Assembly: GCA_041946675.1 (NCBI GenBank) | Contig: JBHGAU010000045.1 | Location: forward strand, 1 to 22,123 | Reading direction: 5' to 3' | Length of the DNA: 22,123 nucleotides | DNA from: CAWBKV01 sp041946675 | Lineage (GTDB): Archaea; Halobacteriota; Methanosarcinia; Methanotrichales; Methanotrichaceae | Shown here: one piece after another, positions 14,582 to 20,856 of the stretch | How positions within the stretch are numbered: the first letter of the stretch is position 1 | How the letters are laid out: each line of letters opens with the position of its first letter | Position numbers and translations under genes: made by a program | Notes under the pieces: generated by a model | What the model was told of the DNA's origin: nothing | Database searches by the model: none | The model's input: only the letters and a program-made list of their open reading frames with translations

Positions 14582-15004
14582 TTATTGACCAATGGCTGGG
14601 ATAATGCCGAGTTGAGCCATCAAACCTAGCAGATTTGCCTCACCCCATAGCTCTGCGATCTTACCATTCTCGATCCTAAAGATCTCGATGCCTGTCATAG
14701 TTATAGGCTTACCAGTAGGTGGCAGGTTCATAAAGCCACCCTTATGGATACCGCGTGCCGTAAATCTAGCAGCTACTTTATCGCCTTCTGCAACCATATC
14801 TTCGACTGTGACGTTAAGATGCTCGAAGGCCACACGACATGTGATGACGATATCGTTTATACCCTGTATACCTGGGGCGGAAGGAAGCGGCGTATGCAGT
14901 GAGAAGTTAGGAGATAGAAGTTCATTTGCAGCCTTCATGTTTCCTTTTGAAGGACCTTCTTCAAAGAACCGTCGAACGATTGCCTTGTTTTCCTCTATAG
15001 ACAT
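14582..15004 (-). CDS. SnoaL-like / ester-cyclase family NTF2-fold protein
   Basis: The 140-aa protein shows the SnoaL-like pattern: SIEENKAIVRRFFEE, NELLSPNFSLHTPLP, VEDMVAEGDKVAARFTARGIHKG, GKPITMTGIEIFRIENGKIAELWGEAN. This cone-shaped fold binds small hydrophobic molecules; some members are polyketide cyclases, many have no known activity. GGAGG ends 6 bases before the ATG. It is the last gene of the minus-strand operon, 67 bases after hcp, which suggests a stress-related role, but the substrate is unknown. Confidence 0.82.
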   Translation of the reverse strand: MSIEENKAIVRRFFEEGPSKGNMKAANELLSPNFSLHTPLPSAPGIQGINDIVITCRVAFEHLNVTVEDMVAEGDKVAARFTARGIHKGGFMNLPPTGKPITMTGIEIFRIENGKIAELWGEANLLGLMAQLGIIPAIGQ

Positions 15005-15071
15005 TTATTCCTCCATAAGATATGTTTAATTTCCAAAATAGAGAAAAGGTGCAGTATCTTATCTTCAACCT

Positions 15072-16385
15072 TCAAGCACCCATCATCTTCTTAATATCCT
15101 GATCTGGATTGCTGACAAGTTTTATGCCATAGTTATCTACTAGGGCTTTGAGTATGTCTTCGTTGACCCATCCAGGAATTACTGGCCCGAGGTAAATATT
15201 CTTGATACCTAATGCCAGGAGCGACCAGAGAATGGCAACAGCCTTCTGTTCCATCCAGCTTACGACCAGTGTCAGAGGAAGGTCATTCACGCCCACTCCA
15301 AAGAGCTGCGATAGGGCTACAGCAATATCCACTGCTACTATGGCGTCATTACATTGCCCAAGATCTATGAGCCTGGGAATTCCTTCGATATCTCCCAGGG
15401 GTATATCATTAAATCTGTACTTGCCGCAGCCCAAGGTCAATATCACTGTATCCTTGGGCAACTTCTGCACGAACTCCCTGTAATACTCGGATGCCCTCAT
15501 GGGCGTATCGCAGCCGCCAACCAGGAAGAACCTCTTGATCTTCCCCTGCTCTACCAGTGATTTGATCTTGGGAGCTAATGATAGAATTGTGGAAGCCCCA
15601 AATCCTGTGGTCAGAACGTAAGGTCCAGGCTCATCCTTAAGCTCAGGCAAGGACCTGGCTTTCTCTATAAGGGCAGAGAAATCATAATCCTGCAGATGCT
15701 TAACTCCTGGAACCTCTACAGGACCGGAGGTGAACATCCTGTCTCTATACTCATCCCTGGGCAGCAGGACGCAGTTTGTTGTGCCCAGGATGGCCATTGG
15801 ATACTTGGCAAAGAGCTGCTTCTGGTCGAACCATGCTTTGCCCAGATTTCCGACGAGGTTCTTGTACTTCTTCAGCCCCGGATAGCCATGTGCTGGAAGC
15901 ATCTCCGAATGGGTGTATACCATCACATCAGTGCCTTCAACTTGCTTCAGAAGCTCTTCTAAAACCTTGAAATCGTGACCAGTAATAAGTATCCCGTGAC
16001 CCTTGACTGTGCCAGTAGGAACCTCTGTGGGCACTGGCTCGCCATAGGTATCTATGTAGGCTTTCTTGAGCAGCCTCATAGTCTTGATATTCATCTCTCC
16101 TGCTTCTAAGGCGAGCTTTATGTAAGACTGTGGATCGAAGTTCACGTTAGTGAGGGTTGCGAAAAATGCCCTCTCTATGAAGGCATCCACATCGGGATCA
16201 GTGTAGCCTAACTCTCTGGCATGGTAGAGGTATGCGCTTATACCTTTGATGGCAAACAGGAGATTATCCTGCAGCCTGGATACTGTAGGCTCCTTGCCAC
16301 AAATACCTTTCAGAGTACATCCAGTGCCTCTTGCAGTCTGAGAGCACTGGTAACAGAACATATCGATTTGTTCTTTAGCAGCCAT
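15072..16385 (-). CDS. hcp: Hybrid-cluster protein (class III), NO/hydroxylamine reductase type
   Basis: An iron-sulfur enzyme reducing hydroxylamine in vitro and, in bacteria, NO to N2O. The 437-aa length fits class III, found in archaea and thermophiles, which lacks helical insertions of longer Hcps. The N-terminal cubane motif is C11-x2-C14-x8-C23-x5-C29 (FCYQCSQTARGTGCTLKGIC). All seven hybrid-cluster ligands appear: His137 (TGHDF), Glu161 (HSEM), Cys205 (TTNCV), Cys292 (GGCD, the likely persulfide position), Cys320 (LGCGKYRF), Cys345 (GQCND) and Glu379 (WMEQKA), so the enzyme looks intact. AAGGTGA precedes the ATG by 8 bases. Its electron donor (an Hcr) is not encoded here; ferredoxin is a plausible substitute. 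Confidence 0.94.
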   Translation of the reverse strand: MAAKEQIDMFCYQCSQTARGTGCTLKGICGKEPTVSRLQDNLLFAIKGISAYLYHARELGYTDPDVDAFIERAFFATLTNVNFDPQSYIKLALEAGEMNIKTMRLLKKAYIDTYGEPVPTEVPTGTVKGHGILITGHDFKVLEELLKQVEGTDVMVYTHSEMLPAHGYPGLKKYKNLVGNLGKAWFDQKQLFAKYPMAILGTTNCVLLPRDEYRDRMFTSGPVEVPGVKHLQDYDFSALIEKARSLPELKDEPGPYVLTTGFGASTILSLAPKIKSLVEQGKIKRFFLVGGCDTPMRASEYYREFVQKLPKDTVILTLGCGKYRFNDIPLGDIEGIPRLIDLGQCNDAIVAVDIAVALSQLFGVGVNDLPLTLVVSWMEQKAVAILWSLLALGIKNIYLGPVIPGWVNEDILKALVDNYGIKLVSNPDQDIKKMMGA

Positions 16386-16437
16386 CTTTTTTTCACCTTC
16401 TCAGTTTATTTCTTTGTTAACTATATGACCAATGAGA

Positions 16438-16680
16438 TTACTTTCTTATCAGATTAGCAAACCATTTCCAATGAAGAGCCACATGAATGATTACCAGCAA
16501 TGTGAATGCCATACTTGAGACCATCTGCAGCTTAGACCATGCTGACATATCGCTCCATGACAGCCATAGCGCCAATCTGGAGGCCAATGTAATGATAAAG
16601 GCAATTAGGGCCAAGATATTGATTAAAGTATTCAACCTCCTTTTCATGGCCTTATTGCTATGGCGATTTATAGGGCTCAT
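16438..16680 (-). CDS. Small two-pass membrane protein, DUF4405-like
   Basis: The 80-aa product has two membrane helices: LINILALIAFIITLASRLALWL and MVSSMAFTLLVIIHVALHWKWF. The IHVALHWKWF end and KRRLNTLINILALIAF start match the DUF4405 pattern, a cytochrome b-like small membrane family in which a His could hold heme. It lies between hemerythrin and hcp in the same orientation (31 and 52 bases away), suggesting a membrane partner, perhaps for electron supply. Heme binding is inference. Met12 (MKRRLN) is an alternative start. Confidence 0.75.
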   Translation of the reverse strand: MSPINRHSNKAMKRRLNTLINILALIAFIITLASRLALWLSWSDMSAWSKLQMVSSMAFTLLVIIHVALHWKWFANLIRK

Positions 16681-16711
16681 CTCGGTCTCTATATTTCGAT
16701 TGTTATCTTCT

Positions 16712-17164
16712 TTATTGCAGCTTTAGCTTCAGATATTCACCCACTAAAATTGATGCCGGATAAAGGACCTCCTCCTCTGTTTGGGCATGCGCAGCCAGCT
16801 TCTCAGAGAAATGGATAGCTTTGGGCTTGTTTTCTCTCTTTGCAGCCTCGGATAGGTGCTTCAGAGCAGTGACTATCGCCTTATGTTCCTGAAGCATCTT
16901 GCCTAGGTCAGCTTTGAGCCTGTTGGCCATATCAATAGCAGGTCTCATATCCTCCGAGACCTTTCCTTCGGCTAGGGCTGGCAGTATTCCCAGTTCTGGA
17001 AGAGCATACTCCTCTTCCTTGAGAAAATGGCTATGAAGCGCCTCTGCAACTGCTTCAGCAGCCTTGCCAGTATCTCCGCCTGATTCGATAGCCTTGGCAA
17101 GCTCTGAGTGGAGTTCTTTGTGTTCAGCCTTCAGAGATGATGGCACTTTCAATCCCATACTCAT
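16712..17164 (-). CDS. Hemerythrin-like HHE-domain protein
   Basis: A 150-aa helical bundle protein with repeated His/Glu metal ligands: LKAEHKELHSEL, EALHSHFLKEEEYALPEL, LQEHKAIVTALKHL and LAAHAQTEEEVLYP. These match the HHE cation-binding pattern for a non-heme di-iron site, which in relatives binds O2 or responds to NO. The ATG at 17164 overlaps the cupin stop (ATGA), with AAGGTG just upstream, so translation is coupled. A second Met two codons on is also possible. Position at the head of an operon with hcp supports a role in oxygen or NO handling. Confidence 0.88.
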   Translation of the reverse strand: MSMGLKVPSSLKAEHKELHSELAKAIESGGDTGKAAEAVAEALHSHFLKEEEYALPELGILPALAEGKVSEDMRPAIDMANRLKADLGKMLQEHKAIVTALKHLSEAAKRENKPKAIHFSEKLAAHAQTEEEVLYPASILVGEYLKLKLQ

Positions 17165-17499
17165 AGCACCTTCGTGGATTCTGCAGGCCTGGGAGTCTTG
17201 ACCACAAGAACGCGCCCACGGCTATTTCCCTCGTTAGCTAAGCGATGAGGTATCTTGGCGGGACTCTCTACAAGGACATCTGGACCTGCCATTATCCTCT
17301 CATCGCCGATCTCAACAGTTATATTGCCCTCAAGAATATAGAAGAAGACATCCACTGGAGTGATATGCTTCTTCAAAGCCTGACCAGGCTGTAGGGTTAT
17401 ATGGGCAACCTGTGCATTCTTTGTATCGCTGATGCTTCTAGCATCTACTCCATGGGGGTTCGGCTTGCTTATAACGTTTTTAACTTCAACGATCTTCAT
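17161..17499 (-). CDS. Cupin-domain protein
   Basis: The 112-aa protein is a single small cupin: HITLQPGQALKKHITPVDVFFYILEGNITVEIGDE carries the first cupin box, with fewer metal ligands than usual, and VLVESPAKIPHRLANEG the second box with its His. Metal binding and activity are unknown; such proteins often sense or modify small ligands. GAGG lies 8 bases before the ATG. It is the first gene of the five-gene minus-strand operon; the promoter region upstream carries inverted GATAC repeats. Confidence 0.85.
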   Translation of the reverse strand: MKIVEVKNVISKPNPHGVDARSISDTKNAQVAHITLQPGQALKKHITPVDVFFYILEGNITVEIGDERIMAGPDVLVESPAKIPHRLANEGNSRGRVLVVKTPRPAESTKVL

Positions 17500-17597
17500 T
17501 TCAATCCCTCATCAGCATATTTCCGTGATTGAGATATCCTGAAGCACATCTTCGCAACTATTCGTTTAATTCCGGTATGCTCTCCGTACTATTCTAG

Positions 17598-17667
17598 GTA
17601 TCTTTATGATACTAATATATATAGACTAGAGCGTTTCCAAGAGGATACCATGTAAGAATGGGGTATC
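17598..17667. promoter_or_regulatory. GTATC/GATAC inverted repeats around the operon promoter
   Basis: GTATC-TTTAT-GATAC lies at 17598-17612 and GATACC-N12-GGTATC at 17644-17667, with the TATA-like ATATATAT between them (17615-17622). Read leftward, the TATA would start transcription near 17593, inside the first repeat, leaving a leader of about 95 bases. Four copies of one 5-base half-site within 70 bases suggest binding sites for a regulator of the stress operon. The rest of the 400 bases between cupin and endoQ holds only a weak minus-strand ORF at 17753-17881. Confidence 0.5.
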
Positions 17668-17902
17668 ATAACCCTCGTTGGCGGATAAGTAGTTAGGCAA
17701 CTCCCTTATAAAAAGTAAGAAGATAGGTCCCTCATGCAATCTGTCGGTTCTGCTATTTTAGCCATTCTTTATGACTGACTCTTTCCTTTTTCCTGCACCA
17801 GTCTTTTCCTTCGGATGTCCTATAATGAGCGGCACCATCATTTGTAGGTTTTCCGGAAACGCCTATTTTCCTTAATCCCACATCATAAGGATTGACCCCA
17901 GA

Positions 17903-19108
17903 CTAGAACTCGAGTATCGACCTCTGTCCTTTAGTTGGGTTTTCCGCCAAACTCTCAGGCAGCAAAATCTCCCCATATTTTCCGCCGCCTCCCGGCTTGA
18001 CGGTGACCTTTCCCAGCCTGAATGCATCAATTGCCTGAATTATCTTCGGCTCTGCCTTCAGCTCTTCAAGATCGGCCTCAACAAGAACTTCAATCTCAGT
18101 CCTCCCATTTACCAGCTCCTTCCAGCGCTTCTGAACGCCTGCAGTGTACGGGCTCTTGTTGCCTATCACCTTGGCTATTATTTCGGCAAGGGGTATCAGG
18201 TGCAGGTAAGGGGGTCTGTGGGGCGGATGAACCGGCTCGGCATAATCTGCGAGAGAATCAACCCTGTCTTTCACGCCCAGCTTGATGATGCCGCCGCAGA
18301 CTGAACATTTCCCTCTGAGCTCCTTCATCTGCTCTGCACTATACTGGGTATAGCAGTTTGTGCAGGCAGTGCGGTTGTACTTTCCCTCCTCAGGATAAAA
18401 TCCGATATTCAATGTGGGGTGGCGCCCGGCGTGACGATCTATAGCCATTTTGATATCATTAAAGCTCATGTTTTTGAGTTCCATCTGGTTGAACTCCCTT
18501 GCGAGCTTGTTTGAGCGAGGAGAATGGGCGTCGGAATTGGACATGAACATCCTGTTGCTGAGCTCTGCAATCCTATCTGCATAATCGGTGTCTGCACTGA
18601 GGCCGAGCTCCAGATAACGTACGCTTTCGGCATGCTCTTTGTAGCAATCAGTCAAAGATTTATAATGCGCATAAATTCCTGTCCATGGAGTAAAGGCGTG
18701 GCTCGGCCCTATCATGCAGCCTGCGTCTATTACATTATCTGCAATCTCAGCGCCCTCCATGTGAACCTTCGGTCTCCCGTCCGTTTCAAGGGTGGATGAT
18801 TTTGGAGAAAAGCGATCCTTTAGCTCCTCAGCCTTGGATACATCAGGAACGAGTATCAGATGGTGGACCCTATGGGCATCCTCGACTTCTACGGTTAGAA
18901 CAAAGTAGATATCATCCAGCCTGAATAGACCATCGCTGAAGGGCAGCTCCTTGATCTCGTCAAGCCATTTAGGGAATAAACAATCTCCTGTGCCTACAAT
19001 CTTCACACCCTTCAGCGCCGCCTCCTTTGCGATCTCCGGAAGATCCATATTCCTGGAAACAGCAGCTGAATACTTGGAATGGATGTGAAGATCCAGGTTG
19101 ATTTTCAT
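17903..19108 (-). CDS. endoQ: Endonuclease Q (PHP-domain DNA repair nuclease)
   Basis: EndoQ nicks DNA 5' of deaminated bases (uracil, hypoxanthine) and abasic sites. The 401-aa product starts with the PHP metal motif LDLHIHSKYS (Asp6, His8, His10), then VGTGDCLFP, VEVEDAHRVHHLILVPD, GPSHAFTPWTGIYAHY and FMSNSDAHSPRSNKLARE, all metal-site regions of the family. A zinc-finger-like pair CTNCYTQYS and GKCSVCGG follows, and the core ends PGGGGKYGEI. The last residues, GQRSILEF, form a PCNA-interacting motif (Q-x-x-I-x-x-F) at the very C-terminus, which supports the TAG stop as real. The ATG at 19108 has no strong ribosome binding site. It diverges from larB with 61 bases between. Confidence 0.92.
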   Translation of the reverse strand: MKINLDLHIHSKYSAAVSRNMDLPEIAKEAALKGVKIVGTGDCLFPKWLDEIKELPFSDGLFRLDDIYFVLTVEVEDAHRVHHLILVPDVSKAEELKDRFSPKSSTLETDGRPKVHMEGAEIADNVIDAGCMIGPSHAFTPWTGIYAHYKSLTDCYKEHAESVRYLELGLSADTDYADRIAELSNRMFMSNSDAHSPRSNKLAREFNQMELKNMSFNDIKMAIDRHAGRHPTLNIGFYPEEGKYNRTACTNCYTQYSAEQMKELRGKCSVCGGIIKLGVKDRVDSLADYAEPVHPPHRPPYLHLIPLAEIIAKVIGNKSPYTAGVQKRWKELVNGRTEIEVLVEADLEELKAEPKIIQAIDAFRLGKVTVKPGGGGKYGEILLPESLAENPTKGQRSILEF

Positions 19109-19141
19109 CTACGAAATATTGTCATCCGTCAGGATAAACCC

Positions 19142-19147
19142 TTTATG
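19142..19147 (+). promoter_or_regulatory. TATA box of larB
   Basis: TTTATG preceded by GATAAACC, centred 25 bases before the GTG at 19170, implying a leaderless message. Confidence 0.45.
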
Positions 19148-19169
19148 CTTCGGAAGCGAGTGTCCTCGT

Positions 19170-19937
19170 GTGCAAGACCGTTTGAAGGATATTTTGAACG
19201 ATTATGCCCGCGGCAAGGTTACACTTGATGCAGCATTAGAAAAGCTCAAGATCTTGAGCTTCCGACCAGTGGAAGATATAGCCAAGCTGGATATCTGCCG
19301 GTCTGATCGCATCGGCATACCTGAGGCCATATTGGCAGAGGGCAAGGATAAGCATGATCTTGTGAAGATATCCCTGGCACATCTGGTGGAGACTGGGGGC
19401 GTTATTGTCACTCGCGTCTCACCCGAGCAGCTCCAGGCTTTTTTGGATGCGAAGTTGCCCGAGGGGACGATCCTTGATCACAATCCTCGCGCCAGAACGG
19501 TTGTACTACGCTTCGGCGAGAGAAAGCCAAAGCATGGCAAGGTTGGAGTTCTTGCAGCAGGCACAGCGGATATCCCTGTTGCTGAAGAGGCCAGGGTGGC
19601 GGCTGAAGAGATGGGCTGCGAAGTGGTATATGAGTACGATGTGGGCGTGGCAGGAATACACAGGCTCTTTCCAAGTCTTGAAAGGATGAGAGATGTTGAT
19701 GCCTTCGTCGTCGCAGCGGGGCGAGAGGGAACTCTTCCTGCTGTTGTTGCAGGGCTTGTGAATGCGCCTGTGATCGGGCTGCCTGTATCGACAGGCTATG
19801 GAATAGGCGGAGGAGGGATGGCTGCGCTCCTATCAATGCTTCAATCGTGTTCGATCCTTACGGTTGTCAACATCGATGCGGGGTTTGTGGCCGGGGCTTA
19901 TGCTGCAAAAATAGCTATTCAAAGCTCAAAAAGCTAA
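19170..19937 (+). CDS. larB: LarB, nickel-pincer nucleotide biosynthesis protein
   Basis: LarB carboxylates and hydrolyses nicotinic acid adenine dinucleotide to make the precursor of the nickel-pincer cofactor of lactate racemase and relatives; it is related to PurE. The product has the N-terminal helical part KDILNDYARGKVTLDAALEKL, then GVLAAGTADIPVAEEA, YDVGVAGIHRLF, FVVAAGREGTLPAVVAGLV, PVIGLPVSTGYG and GMAALLSMLQSC followed by VVNIDAGFVAGAYAA, all standard for LarB. The frame is open back to 19098, but this part overlaps endoQ and does not match the family. GTG 19170 sits at the predicted transcription start; TTG 19182 is an alternative. No larC, larE or larA is in the window. Confidence 0.92.
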   Translation: MQDRLKDILNDYARGKVTLDAALEKLKILSFRPVEDIAKLDICRSDRIGIPEAILAEGKDKHDLVKISLAHLVETGGVIVTRVSPEQLQAFLDAKLPEGTILDHNPRARTVVLRFGERKPKHGKVGVLAAGTADIPVAEEARVAAEEMGCEVVYEYDVGVAGIHRLFPSLERMRDVDAFVVAAGREGTLPAVVAGLVNAPVIGLPVSTGYGIGGGGMAALLSMLQSCSILTVVNIDAGFVAGAYAAKIAIQSSKS

Positions 19938-19974
19938 TAAGCAAAAACAGTTCCAAATTCCTTCCAGAAAAGTA

Positions 19975-19980
19975 TTTATA
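19975..19980 (+). promoter_or_regulatory. TATA box ahead of the candidate small RNA
   Basis: GAAAAGTATTTATAGAAAC contains a purine-rich BRE-like stretch and TTTATA, 25 bases before the start of the hairpin at 20002. Nothing is coded immediately downstream. Confidence 0.55.
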
Positions 19981-20001
19981 GAAACAAAAGGCTGATTATC
20001 G

Positions 20002-20052
20002 TGAGCGGGTACACTCATCTTTTTTACTAACCCCCACTCCCCTACCCGCTCA
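20002..20052 (+). ncRNA. Candidate small RNA: 10-bp stem with pyrimidine-rich loop
   Basis: TGAGCGGGTA (20002-20011) pairs perfectly with TACCCGCTCA (20043-20052). The 31-base loop is nearly all pyrimidine, with six T at 20020-20025 and CCCCCACTCCCC at 20031-20042, able to pair with GGAGG/GGGG ribosome binding sites. A TATA box lies exactly 25 bases before the stem, so a transcript would begin with it. The 3' end is not evident; the internal T6 could itself terminate, leaving only a short RNA. It could instead be a 3' structure of larB mRNA, but the dedicated TATA argues against that. Confidence 0.5.
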
Positions 20053-20189
20053 AAACTTAATGCCGAATGATATTTTCAGGTAGTCTACTGCAGTTGAATT
20101 GATTTAATCTCTCAAGAATCGACAACTCAATAAAGGATAGAGTGCCCGCTTTAAGATTCGTTAATAAATGATCTTGTGGGAGATCCAGA

Positions 20190-20223
20190 GCGAGGATTGA
20201 ATTTTTACCGTTACGATCCTCGC
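20190..20223. repeat. 10-bp hairpin in the larB downstream region
   Basis: GCGAGGATTG (20190-20199) faces CGATCCTCGC (20214-20223), ten pairs with one G-T, loop of 14 bases. No T-tract follows. It could end the upstream transcript or be part of a noncoding RNA. Confidence 0.5.
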
Positions 20224-20320
20224 CCGGTGTTTAATGGACGCATGGAATGGCAGACTTATTCCAATGCACTTGACTTTAGACAAGCTAATCTGATTTAAGG
20301 GTTTCGGTACATCTGCTTGG

Positions 20321-20415
20321 TTGTATAGTCCCGAAATCTTTGACTTTATATGAATCGATCTGAATACTTTTCGCGGGCTGGAGTATATAAAGTCACTCAT
20401 TTCGGGACTATACAA
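20321..20415. repeat. 95-base palindrome with 31-base arms and outward TATA boxes
   Basis: TTGTATAGTCCCGAAAT (20321-20337) is matched perfectly by ATTTCGGGACTATACAA (20399-20415). After a 3-base internal mismatch, TGACTTTATAT (20341-20351) is matched perfectly by ATATAAAGTCA (20385-20395). The centre is 33 bases. ATATAAAG in each arm reads as a TATA box pointing outward, on the plus strand at 20385-20392 and on the minus at 20344-20351. No flanking target-site duplication was found. Possible roles are a divergent promoter with a large operator, a miniature inverted-repeat element, or a structured RNA. Confidence 0.75.
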
Positions 20416-20442
20416 ATAAATGCTCTTTACCACAACCTTTAA

Positions 20443-20478
20443 GTAAACTAAATTTGTGTTATATCAGAATTTGTTTAC
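20443..20478. promoter_or_regulatory. GTAAAC...GTTTAC inverted repeat with TATA-like centre
   Basis: GTAAAC-T-AAATT (20443-20454) is mirrored by AATTT-GTTTAC (20468-20478) with a single bulge. The centre holds GTTATATC (20458-20465), a possible TATA box for the 79-aa gene with a start near 20488. This looks like a promoter with a symmetric binding site. Confidence 0.45.
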
Positions 20479-20505
20479 CTGGGTTCAATGCCTAAATCCA
20501 ATATC

Positions 20506-20609
20506 GGAGGTGAGGACGCCGATTTAGAAAATTGGCGCCCTCACCCTCCCCTCCTTTACTAAGGAGGTCGAGGGCGGAACAGGAGGACGGGGTATTAGGA
20601 GGCAGATAA
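20506..20609 (+). promoter_or_regulatory. Structured leader with two hairpins and four GGAGG motifs
   Basis: GGTGAGG-A-CGCC (20509-20520) pairs with GGCG-C-CCTCACC (20534-20545), 11 pairs around one mismatch. Next, CCCTC-C-CTCC (20544-20554) can pair with GGAGG-TC-GAGGG (20563-20574); the two stems share bases 20544-20545, so their full forms compete. GGAGG occurs at 20506-20510, 20563-20567, 20582-20586 and 20598-20602; only the last is near the ATG at 20610. This arrangement could control translation of the 79-aa protein. Confidence 0.55.
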
Positions 20610-20849
20610 ATGGCTGAAGATAAAATGTCTTTGAGCAATATTAACGATATTCTATCAAAATATAATGTCCAATGTCTTGAGGGAATCACTCTGGAGGGAG
20701 ATGTGGAGATAGAGGTGAACCTCAGCGGTGATATGGGATCTGGCCTAAACCAGGCGCTGGGTTCTGAGCTAACAAAACTCGCTATGCATCTGCTTAATTT
20801 TTCCAAAAGTATGGGCTATCCTGCCGAATCCATGCTACGCCAAAGGTGA
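20610..20849 (+). CDS. Small hypothetical protein (79 aa)
   Basis: No family is recognised. The protein has no membrane segment. N-terminal residues LSNINDILSKYNVQCLEGI are helical, ITLEGDVEIEVNLSGDMGSG looks like two beta strands, and a C-terminal helix holds GSELTKLAMHLLNFSKSMGYP. GGAGG ends 7 bases before the ATG, an excellent site. The gene has an elaborate leader, and its stop (TGA) lies inside the GGTGA that serves the next gene, so the two are translationally coupled. Function may relate to the secreted PQQ-repeat protein. Confidence 0.75.
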   Translation: MAEDKMSLSNINDILSKYNVQCLEGITLEGDVEIEVNLSGDMGSGLNQALGSELTKLAMHLLNFSKSMGYPAESMLRQR

Positions 20850-20856
20850 TTGACTG

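Noticed and set aside
19098..19169. N-terminal 24-codon extension of LarB
   Set aside because: It overlaps the start of endoQ and does not match the family; the TATA box fits a start at 19170.
20321..20415. Palindrome as an insertion-sequence remnant with target-site duplication
   Set aside because: No matching direct repeats flank it and no transposase fragment is nearby, so it is reported only as a palindrome with open function.
20161..20433. 90-aa minus-strand ORF after larB
   Set aside because: It runs through the 20321-20415 palindrome and the 20190-20223 hairpin, lacks a ribosome binding site and has no protein-like domain pattern.
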